Shown: piece by piece, positions 1 to 6,240 of the stretch | Layout: every line of letters begins with the position of its first letter | Position numbering within the stretch: the first letter of the stretch is position 1 | Source of the DNA: JAIEPT01 sp038217425 | GTDB taxonomy: Bacteria > Planctomycetota > Planctomycetia > Gemmatales > Gemmataceae | Length of the DNA: 19,426 nucleotides | Reading direction: 5' to 3' | NCBI GenBank assembly: GCA_038217425.1 | Contig: JBBQPM010000129.1 | Span: 1-19,426, forward strand | The notes under the pieces: generated by a model | What the model was told of the DNA's origin: nothing | Database searches by the model: none | Seen by the model: the letters and a program-made list of their open reading frames with translations, nothing else | Made by a program: the position numbers and the translations under genes

Positions 1-2
1 AC

Positions 3-125
3 AAGCCCCGTCCTTACCGCGTGGAGCCAAGAGTGCTAAAGCGGAGAATGAAGGAGTACGCACTGATGAACAAACCTCGAGCCGAACTTCGTAAGCAGCT
101 ATCCCAGCAGAATGTTGCGGCTTAA
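3..125 (+). mobile_element. IS4-type transposase, C-terminal tail (5' end outside window)
   Basis: The frame is open from the window edge to TAA at 123-125 and encodes about 40 residues. It contains the basic run VEPRVLKRRMKEYALMNKPR, followed by AELRKQL. From memory, this proline/arginine-rich ending with a final 'KPR' is typical of DDE transposases of the IS4 group that are abundant in planctomycetes. The catalytic part lies upstream of the window, so I cannot tell whether the element is intact. No inverted repeat could be placed between the stop codon and the sigma factor gene. Confidence 0.6.
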
Positions 126-213
126 CTTGATGCCATTCGGCTCTGTCCCCCTCATGTCATCGATCAACATGTGACACTGCGCTAGTGCAGGTTGGCAAGC
201 GGCTTTATACAAT

Positions 214-219
214 AAGGAG
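214..219 (+). promoter_or_regulatory. Ribosome binding site that decides the sigma factor start
   Basis: AAGGAG lies 7 bases before the GTG at 227. The in-frame GTG at 185 and the ATG at 257 have no comparable site, so this motif argues for GTG 227 as the start. Confidence 0.6.
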
Positions 220-226
220 CGTTCCC

Positions 227-814
227 GTGTCCGCCCAACTGCTTGGCTCGCCCTCCATGCACACGACATCCGGTACTCTTCTCGAGCGCCTCCGCAATCC
301 GAACGAGCAGGAAGCCTGGTCGCGCTTCGCTGAACTTTACACGCCGCTGCTGTACTACTGGCTGAGGCGCATGGGGCTCTCCGATGCCGACGCGGCCGAT
401 CTCATCCAGGAGGTTTTCCTCGTCCTCGTCGCCAAGCTGCCGAGCTTCAACTACCGCAAGGACGGCACTTTCCGAGGCTGGCTGCGTACCTTGACGCTCA
501 ACAAGTACCGGGAAACGCGGCGTCGTAAACAACTGCCGATGGTCGACGGCATCTTCGACTTTCCCGCCAAAGGCGGCGACAGCAAGATCGACGATAATGA
601 GTACCGTGGGCAACTCGTGCAGCAAATGCTGCACATCCTCGAACCAGAATTCCCGCCTAGCACCTGGCAGTATTTCCAGGCGTACGTCGTCGCCAATCGA
701 GACGCCAACGAGGTAGCGGGCGAATATGGCGTCAGTGTCGGCACCGTTTACGCGGCCAAATCGAAGGTGCTGGCGCGGTTGCGAGAAGAGTTGGCGGGGT
801 TGATGGAGAATTGA
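227..814 (+). CDS. ECF-type RNA polymerase sigma factor
   Basis: This 195-residue protein is a sigma-70 family factor of the extracytoplasmic-function type, which directs RNA polymerase to a special promoter set. The sigma2 domain is visible at about residues 27-100: region 2.2 at 53-71 (DADAADLIQEVFLVLVAKL) and the DNA-melting and -10 region at 81-100 (TFRGWLRTLTLNKYRETRRR). A linker leads to a sigma4 helix-turn-helix at about 160-187 (ANEVAGEYGVSVGTVYAAKS). The opening TTSGTLLERLRNP is typical of planctomycete ECF factors. GTG 227 is chosen for its AAGGAG site; ATG 257 is the alternative. No anti-sigma factor or membrane sensor gene lies next to it. The adjacent HEAT gene on the same strand is broken, so the regulon and signal are unknown. 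Confidence 0.93.
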   Translation: MSAQLLGSPSMHTTSGTLLERLRNPNEQEAWSRFAELYTPLLYYWLRRMGLSDADAADLIQEVFLVLVAKLPSFNYRKDGTFRGWLRTLTLNKYRETRRRKQLPMVDGIFDFPAKGGDSKIDDNEYRGQLVQQMLHILEPEFPPSTWQYFQAYVVANRDANEVAGEYGVSVGTVYAAKSKVLARLREELAGLMEN

Positions 815-842
815 CTCCAGCAGTTTGACAACATCAGTCTGA

Positions 843-926
843 TCATTTCATCTGACCTTTCTCACCGACGCATCCGCAAAAGACGTGCTGCGCTACTACC
901 AGGACACATTGCACAGTCGCGGATAA
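843..926 (+). pseudogene. Possible tail of a small lost gene
   Basis: Between the sigma factor and the HEAT gene an open stretch ends at TAA 924-926. It reads FLTDASAKDVLRYYQDTLHS, which resembles the 'DSPEKVxxFYxxxL' segment of small secreted planctomycete proteins. It has no start codon or upstream domain, so it is either a gene remnant or chance. Confidence 0.2.
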
Positions 927-941
927 CATCACTTGCAGCTC

Positions 942-1922
942 ATGAGGCACCAATACTTTCTACTGACGCTGGGGCTTCTTCTCGCCGTTGCGCCGGTTCA
1001 AGCGCAGGACGGCCTGAATCGGTTGCTTGAAAAGCTGGACAGCAAGGAGCGCGAGGCGAGGTTCGAGGCGTTGATGCGCCTGGCCGAACTAGCGCCGGAG
1101 GCGGCGGAGAAGCTGGCGGGGCTGCTGACTTCGTTTGACGACGAGACCCATGTTCTCGCGGGCGTCGCCCTGGGCAAAATCGGCAAGGTTGCGGTCAAGC
1201 CGTTGGAGAAGTTGCTTGCGCATGAGGACGAACTGGTGCGGCAGGATGCGGTCTGGGCCTTGGGGCTCATCGGCCACGAGGCGAAAGGCGCCACGCCTCG
1301 GTTGCTGAAGCTGGCAACGAGCGACGCTGACGACGAGGTTCGGCGACGAGCAATCCAGGCGGTGGGCCGGATTGGGGCGCGAGATGGCGGACTCTTCAAA
1401 GAGCTTGTCGCCCTCCTCGCCGACAAGAAGACGCCGCGCGTAGTTCGGCGCGAAGTGTTTGAGCAACTGCACCGCTGGGGCGTGTCGGCTATTCCGAAGC
1501 TGGGGGAAGCGCTGCGGGACGATACGGTCGCCGACGTCGCGCGACGTTCTTTGGCGGCCGTTCTGGAAAAGCATCCGACGAAGGCGTCGGCCGAGGCGAT
1601 GCTGCCGCATGTCCTTGATGCGTATGTCGAGGCGAAGGCGCATCCTCTCTCCTTTTCGTCTCTGGATCCGTTCGCGTCCTTGATGATGCAGTCGGAGCTT
1701 TCGGCCGGCTTCGGCATGAGCTTCGTGCTGGCGACGGTAGGGGACAAGTTGCTGCCCACGAGTATCGCTCGGGCGCCAAGGCGAAGCTGTTCCCGCGCAT
1801 CTTTTGAGGCTCTCAAGAGAGACGAAGGGATCCGACAGACGGTGGGCGACATGCCGTCCCCGCCCACGGAGTTGGCGGCGGTCAAGGCGCTCGCGCTTTT
1901 CCTGGAGAAGGGCGACGGGAGG
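942..1922 (+). pseudogene. Secreted HEAT-repeat protein, frameshifted and 3'-truncated
   Basis: A signal peptide at residues 1-21 (hydrophobic FLLTLGLLLAVAP, then VQAQ) is followed by HEAT/PBS-lyase-like helical repeats of about 35 residues. Examples are LAGVALGKIGKVAVKPLEKL and RRRAIQAVGRIG. Such repeats are protein-binding solenoids. The gene is damaged. Between about 1758 and 1805 the sensible reading moves to another frame (EYRSGAKAKLFPRI, good third-position GC). It then returns at FEALKRDEG, which implies a lost base near 1758-1760 and an extra T in the run 1802-1805. From about 1923 the frame enters IS630 transposase sequence, so the natural C-terminus is missing. ATG 942 is preferred over TTG 933 because the signal peptide begins there; no clear ribosome binding site is visible. 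Confidence 0.75.
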
Positions 1923-2085
1923 CGTCACTCCAAGGGGGCGTTCTACGAAGCATTCCCGTCCGAGCAAGGCCCGCGACTACGTGCGGCGGATCGACTTCGT
2001 CTACACCCCCAAGCACGGCAGTTGGCTCAACATGGCAGAGTGCGAATTGAGTTGCATGACCAGCCAATGCGTTGCTTCTGGTTGA
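1923..2085 (+). pseudogene. IS630-family transposase, C-terminal fragment
   Basis: The fragment begins with HSKGAFYEAFPSEQ in one frame, which corresponds to the region just after the second catalytic Asp ('DNLNTH') of IS630/Tc1-mariner transposases. After a one-base shift at about 1968 it continues as ARDYVRRIDFVYTPKHGSW, then LNMAECELSCMTSQC. The last stretch contains the hallmark 'TPKHGSWLNMAExE', including the final catalytic Glu. A stop follows at 2083-2085. The N-terminal half and the first Asp are absent. The left boundary interrupts the HEAT gene. Confidence 0.75.
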
Positions 2086-2137
2086 GACGGGTTGACCAGG
2101 CGGCAATTTCAGTTTGCAGCGTCTCGATGTCGCTGGA
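2069..2137 (-). pseudogene. IS630 transposase C-terminal piece in opposite orientation
   Basis: Read on the minus strand, 2137 to about 2069 gives SSDIETLQTEIAAWSTRLNQ, then KQRIGW. This matches the usual continuation of IS630 transposases after 'SxQCxxRRI' ('DIETLxxEIAAWxxxxN...VDW'). It is therefore the expected next segment of the plus-strand fragment ending near 2072, but it lies inverted. The match is short and rests on memory of the family. Confidence 0.45.
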
Positions 2138-2295
2138 TCCGTCGGGCCGACGCCGAGGATGCAACCGTCCGCCGCCGTGGTGGCGACATAGCCTTTCGCG
2201 CCGTTCCAATCGACATGGTGCTCGTCGGCAGCGATGTGTTCGGGCAATCGTTTCGGATCGCGTACGGTCGTGCCGACCAGACTGTTTCGCCCCAA
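2138..2295 (-). pseudogene. Transposase-like gene, N-terminal-side fragment
   Basis: The minus strand reads NSLVGTTVRDPKRLPEHIAA, then DEHHVDWNGAKGYVATTAAD and GCILGVG. This resembles a family annotated as transposase or hypothetical in planctomycetes and cyanobacteria, with a consensus like 'SLVGTTxxxPxRLPxHxxADEkHt...YVATTxAxGCILG'. I cannot assign it to a named IS family. It probably belongs with the plus-strand fragment at 2282-2743, and the central part is missing. Confidence 0.45.
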
Positions 2296-2743
2296 ACAGG
2301 TCTATTGGGCCAAAACCGCCGAGGAATTCCGCAGTCGCATGAAGGCGTTTCGAGCGTGGTTCGAGTCGCAAACGTGGACGACATCGGTACGTGAGATGGC
2401 GGCCAAACTGTGGAAGCGGACCGAGGAATATAGGGTAGCCTACGATCACCCGGATTGTCGACGTACGAGCAATTCGGTGGATTGGCCGATGAACCGGATG
2501 CATCGGCTGGCGTACGCGGGTCGAGGTCTACATGGACACCAAGCCGCTTCGCAGAGGCGCCTGCGAGGCTGGGCGCTCTTGTCGAACTTCCGACCGTTCG
2601 CGAAGCGCAGTGGCAAAGTACGCGAACATCAAAGTCCCGCTCATCGTTTGAGCGGCAAACGCTACTGCGAAGGTTGGCTCGAAAACCTACAGGTTTCCGC
2701 GTCGCTCATGGGACGCCGCCAGCCTTCACCCGCAATCCGGTAG
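2282..2743 (+). pseudogene. Transposase-like gene, C-terminal fragment
   Basis: This is an open frame of about 150 residues with no start of its own. Segments such as VYWAKTAEEFRSRMKAFRAW, AKLWKRTEEYRVAYDHPDC, RRTSNSVDWPMNRMHRL, LRGWALLSNFRPF and ESPAH-like EHQSPAHRLSGKRYCEGWLE match the C-terminal half of the same transposase-like family. That family typically ends in 'YhexWLxNLxxSAS', seen here as WLENLQVSASLMG. The stop is TAG 2741-2743. The DDE active-site centre is absent. If 2075-2285 were flipped, the minus-strand N-terminal piece would come first on this strand in the correct order. Confidence 0.5.
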
Positions 2744-2954
2744 AGTCAGAGAATTTCAACATCTGCTCGCCGAGGTGAGCCTGGATCATGTCGGCATCAT
2801 CTTTGGCCTGGAGATGAGCCGGCTAGCGCGTTCGAACAAGGATTGGCATCAACTGCTGGAGTTGTGCGCCATCTTTCGGACCTTGCTGGCCGATCAGGAT
2901 GGGCTTTACGATCCGACCGATTTCAATGATCGGTTGTTGCTGGGTCTCAAGTAA
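2730..2954 (+). pseudogene. Large serine recombinase, part of the resolvase catalytic domain
   Basis: The frame reads SGRVREFQHLLAEVSLDHVG, IIFGLEMSRLARSNKDWHQL, LELCAIFRTLLADQDGLYDP and TDFNDRLLLGLK, then TAA 2952-2954. This is the second half of the resolvase/invertase fold. It includes the conserved 'ExSRLARSxxDW' segment, with its catalytic arginine region, and 'LYDPxxxNDRLLLGLKG'. The active-site serine and the N-terminal strand are missing upstream, where the transposase-like tail abuts. Everything after LLLGLK is missing here and partly recovered on the other strand at 3705-2983. Confidence 0.75.
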
Positions 2955-2982
2955 CCTCTTTCATATTGCGCGAGTTCGACTT

Positions 2983-3705
2983 TCAGGATTTGCCGTTCTT
3001 GTCCGACTTGCCTGGTTTGTGTCCCCAGCCGCGCGTGCGTGCAATGTAGCCCACCACCCTATCGTCATAATCCAGGCCCTTGGCTGAACGGAATCCTTCG
3101 TCGTTGAGACGTACGGCAATCGCGTGGTAATCGAGTTCCTCGCCGCGCAGTTCTCGAATGCGCTCCACCGCGGCGGCCGGAGTCTTCGGCGCCCAGACGC
3201 CGACCTGGAGTCTATCGATCGTGGTCGTGGTGCGGGCGCCCGTGTGCCATTCCACGTCGATGCGAATCTTGCCCTCCTCGGTGACGCCATCGAGATAGAC
3301 TCGCTTGATCAGGAAGCGAAGCAACGTCCTTCGCTCGGCCATCGATGTCGTCGGCGCGTGCCACACCTGCTCCAGGTTGGTCGTCAATTCCTTGATGCGT
3401 TGGCGATCGGCTTCACCCAGAGGTTGGATTTGCTTGCGCTCCATCTCTTCGCGCTCGCGTTGGAGTTGGTCGTGCTGTTGCAGTTTCGCCTCCCACTGAC
3501 TTTCCAATTCGCCCGCCACCAAACGGTTGGCGGGATCGGCGGATTCATAGCGGCGCTTGGCCAGTTCGACTTCATACTCGGCGCGCTGCAGTTGCAGGTC
3601 CCATTGTTTGCGAGTCTCCGCATGATCGGCCTCCAGTCTTTTCAACGCCTGCAGAGCGATGTCGATTTTGGCAGGTGAGACCGCCGCCAAGAACATTCGT
3701 GTGAG
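2983..3705 (-). pseudogene. Large serine recombinase, C-terminal coiled-coil part
   Basis: The minus strand encodes AAVSPAKIDIALQALKRLEA, then a long charged helix (DHAETRKQWDLQLQRAEYEV, ELAKRRYESADPANRL). It continues with LPxLWHAPTT-like LEQVWHAPTTSMAERRTLLR, FLIKRVYLDGV and a terminal IRELRGEELDYHAIAVRLND, and ends GKSDKNGKS. This is the C-terminal third of planctomycete large serine recombinases. The zinc-ribbon and recombinase domains between this piece and the catalytic piece are absent. Inverting about 2955-3705 would put it after LLLGLK on the plus strand. The open frame continues upstream to 3816, but that part shows no recombinase similarity. Confidence 0.75.
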
Positions 3706-3812
3706 TCGGCCGGAGGCCGTAATAAGCACCACGATGGCGATGGTCGTCGATCGCGAAGGGGAGGCGTTACAGGTCCGACTCAAACAACGTCTTGAAAAAC
3801 TTCTGGGGAGGG

Positions 3813-5723
3813 TCACTTTATCCCCGCCTGCTGCGCGGCTATGGGATCAATTCTCTTGAGTGCCAGACCCGCTGCCCGGGAATCCTCGGGGTTTGCATTC
3901 TTCCAGGCCGCGAGCAACGCAGGTGCGGCGGCTTTGGCTGCCGGACCCATTTCTCCGAGCGTGTACGCAGTCCGCCTGCGAACCTCGCGGTCCATGCTTT
4001 TTAGTGCTTGCGCAAGCGCTGGTACTCCCTCTTCGCCGATCGAACCCAACGCATCCGTTGCCAGATTGCGAACCTCAGCGTCCTTGTCGGCGAGCGCTTC
4101 GGCCAAAGCTGATACCGATGCCTTTGCCTGCGAGCGCATCCTACCCAACGCTCCCGCGGCGGCGCGACGGGTTTCAGGTTTGGGATCCCGAAGCGCGTCG
4201 ATCAACGCGGGAACCGCCGGCATGCCAATGCTGCTGAGCGTGAAACCCGCGTTCCCGCCAAGTACCCCGCCCATTCCCATCGCCTGGCACAAGGCAGGAA
4301 CCGCGGGCGAGCCGATCTTTACCAGAGCGGCGCACGCATCGACACACTCGGAACGTGAGCCATTTAAACCGTTCACCAACACGGAAATCGCTGGGGTTGC
4401 CGCCTTGGAATCGATACGGACCAAGGCTAGAGCTACCGCAAGGCTGCGGGGAGCGCTTGGATCAACTACGAGTTTGAGCAACGTCGGAACAGCCGTTTTT
4501 GCTTCGGGACCGATCTTTCCCAGCGTTTGGGCGGCGACGCCGATCAGTTCCTTGTCCTTCAGCGATTCCACCAGGGCCGGGACCGCCGACTTTGCCGCCG
4601 GCCCTATCTCACCGAGCGCAGCAATCGCGGCGCCCCGGGGGAGTGAAACGTTGCCGTCCACGATTTCGCGGATGAGCGCCGGGATCGCCGAGTGGGCCGC
4701 CGGCCCCATCTCGGCGATCGCCCCAATGGCGGCATTTCGGACAAACTCGTCCTTACTGCTTAAGACTTCGATGAGAACAGACGCGGCTAAGGGGGCAGTC
4801 TTTGCGTCGACGCGGAATAGCGTGGCGGCGAGTGTGATACGCTTTATCTCTGTTTTCTCCTGTTGCAACCGGTCGAGCAATGTCGGCGCCGCGAGTTGCC
4901 CGTGCGCCCCCATCTGCCCCAGTGCTACAAGGACGCGATCGTGAACCGCGTCCTCGTTGGATTTTAATACTTCCACCAAAGCAGGAACTGCGGCGGCGCC
5001 GAAGCTGGCCAGAACGCTGAGGGCGATGCTTTCGGTCGTTGGATCTTCGTCGGCAAGGAGGGCAATAAGGGCCGGGATGGTTCCTTTCGTCTTCGGGCCG
5101 AAATGCCCCACCGCCATCGCGGCGCAAATACGAACCAATGGCTCCTTGTCCTTTTTGAGCAGATCAAGAACCGCCGGCAGGGAGGCCGCGGCCTGAGGGC
5201 CGAAGGCGCCCAACGTGAGGGCGGCCCAACTGCGAACGACGGGATCGTTGTGAGCAAGGGCCTTCGTCAAGGGCGAAATAGCATCGGGGCCAATTTTCAC
5301 TAGCGCGACGTGATACTCGGTATGGCCGCGGCGCCCCTGGTAGATGTCGGGATCGCCGCTCTCCTTCAAGGCTTCAATGAGCGCGGGGATGGCGGCCTTC
5401 GCGCCGGGACCAATCTTCCCCAGGGCTAAAGCGGCTTCTCGGCTTACAGCGGCATCTTGCAGCGCTTCGATAAGCGCAGGCGTCGCCGTTTTGGCTTCGG
5501 CCCCGAGCGTGCCGATGTCCGCAATCGCCTTTAGGCAGACTTGGGCGTCCTTATTCTTCAAGCTCGCGATCCAGTTTTGCAAGAGCTTCCCGTCGACGTC
5601 GAGCTTCTGCGCCGGAGGTTCGGCCCCGACCCCGTAGTTAGCTGTAGCGAGACCGCCTAGATAAATCAGCGTCGCGAAGCACATAACAGTAACGGTTCGA
5701 GCTTTCATAGAAGTGTCCAACAT
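3813..5723 (-). CDS. Secreted HEAT-repeat protein
   Basis: The protein has 636 residues. A signal peptide covers about residues 1-34 (hydrophobic VTVMCFATLIYLGGLATANY, cleavage near GVGA-EPP). The rest is about 15-16 HEAT/PBS-lyase-type repeats of roughly 37 residues with the pattern 'AxxALGxIGPxAKxAVPALxExLKD'. Examples are AALALGKIGPGAKAAIPALI and AIAALGEIGPAAKSAVPALV. HEAT solenoids bind other proteins; no catalytic motif is visible. The ATG at 5723 is supported by AGGAGAG just upstream. It ends next to the mobile-element block, transcribed toward it and toward the broken HEAT gene at 942. It is intact, unlike that relative, and its partner is unknown. Confidence 0.9.
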   Translation of the reverse strand: MLDTSMKARTVTVMCFATLIYLGGLATANYGVGAEPPAQKLDVDGKLLQNWIASLKNKDAQVCLKAIADIGTLGAEAKTATPALIEALQDAAVSREAALALGKIGPGAKAAIPALIEALKESGDPDIYQGRRGHTEYHVALVKIGPDAISPLTKALAHNDPVVRSWAALTLGAFGPQAAASLPAVLDLLKKDKEPLVRICAAMAVGHFGPKTKGTIPALIALLADEDPTTESIALSVLASFGAAAVPALVEVLKSNEDAVHDRVLVALGQMGAHGQLAAPTLLDRLQQEKTEIKRITLAATLFRVDAKTAPLAASVLIEVLSSKDEFVRNAAIGAIAEMGPAAHSAIPALIREIVDGNVSLPRGAAIAALGEIGPAAKSAVPALVESLKDKELIGVAAQTLGKIGPEAKTAVPTLLKLVVDPSAPRSLAVALALVRIDSKAATPAISVLVNGLNGSRSECVDACAALVKIGSPAVPALCQAMGMGGVLGGNAGFTLSSIGMPAVPALIDALRDPKPETRRAAAGALGRMRSQAKASVSALAEALADKDAEVRNLATDALGSIGEEGVPALAQALKSMDREVRRRTAYTLGEMGPAAKAAAPALLAAWKNANPEDSRAAGLALKRIDPIAAQQAGIK

Positions 5724-5726
5724 ATT

Positions 5727-5733
5727 CTCTCCT
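5727..5733 (-). promoter_or_regulatory. Ribosome binding site of the HEAT-repeat gene
   Basis: On the minus strand AGGAGAG ends 3 bases before the ATG at 5723 (core AGGAG, spacing 5). It favours this start over the internal ATG at 5708. Confidence 0.6.
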
Positions 5734-5965
5734 ATAGACGCCGGGCGAACGACGACTTAATTCATGCCGTGAAACCGTGCGGGAGCCCTTTCGGGCCGCT
5801 TTCATGTTTTGATGCGCCAATGCAGCCAGGCGACCTCGCAACGACTTGCATTAATCTCGCTCCTTCCGAGGCGATTTCGCCGAAAAGCGGCCGCTTCGCA
5901 TCATACCACGCTTTGATCGACGGCACCCTCATGACTCGAAGCAAGTTGCAACAGTGAGTTCATCC

Positions 5966-6183
5966 ATGCGAAGCGTTTCTTGCTCGCTCACGCTGCTGGT
6001 TCTCGTCGCTCTCGGGCGCCTGGCGCCCGCGCAGGAACCCTCCCGGCTCGAGTTGCATCTACAGACGGGGCACAAAGTGAGGTCAGGAGCGTCGCCCTGA
6101 GCGGAGACGGCAAGTTCGTCGTTACCGGTTATGCGGACCATACGGCGATCTTATGGGTAGCAGCCAGCGCCAAGAAACTTTAA
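5966..6183 (+). pseudogene. Remnant of a secreted WD40-repeat gene
   Basis: ATG 5966 opens a good signal peptide (SCSLTLLVLVALGRLAPAQ), then EPSRLELHLQTGHK, but this frame stops at 6098. One frame over, from about 6076, the sequence reads SEVRSVALSGDGKFVVTGYA, then DHTAILWVAASAKKL and TAA 6181-6183. That is one WD40 blade with its 'SVAxSxDGxxxxTGxxDxTAxLW' core. A typical gene would continue as 'LQTGHxSEVRSVALS', so a frameshift lies at about 6073-6077. After the first blade the gene is cut off. The upstream gap 5724-5965 shows no gene. The following PQQ gene starts 57 bases later and is intact. Confidence 0.6.
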
Positions 6184-6240
6184 CTCCGCCGCGGATGAAT
6201 TGCCCTTTACCTATTCTCGCCTGCAATCGAAAGGACACCC

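Larger units (their letters stand above)
1923..3705. mobile_element. Scrambled block of dead transposase and recombinase genes
   Basis: This 1.8-kb stretch has no intact gene. It holds pieces of an IS630-family transposase, a second transposase-like family and a large serine recombinase. Each appears as two fragments on opposite strands, with the middle part missing in the last two. It separates the truncated HEAT gene at 942 from the intact HEAT gene on the minus strand. The outer limits are approximate: the left edge is where the HEAT frame turns into transposase sequence, and the right edge is where recombinase similarity fades. No terminal inverted repeats or target-site duplications could be recognised by eye. 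Confidence 0.7.

Noticed and set aside
998..1967. Two long minus-strand frames over the damaged HEAT gene
   Set aside because: The plus strand has a signal peptide and HEAT repeats; the minus-strand text is arginine/serine-rich and featureless.
1923..3705. Working phase-variation or shufflon system
   Set aside because: The inverted pieces are tempting, but all genes are truncated, the recombinase lacks its catalytic serine end and middle, and no inverted repeats were seen at the junctions. It is kept only as a rearrangement finding.
3706..3859. Plus-strand frame reading GEALQVRLKQRLEKLLGRV as a lost HEAT C-terminus
   Set aside because: Too short, it overlaps the end of the intact HEAT gene, and there is no sequence link to the truncated gene.
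3841..4944. 367-codon open frame antisense to the HEAT-repeat gene
   Set aside because: Its regular alanine/serine pattern is the reverse image of the HEAT repeats.
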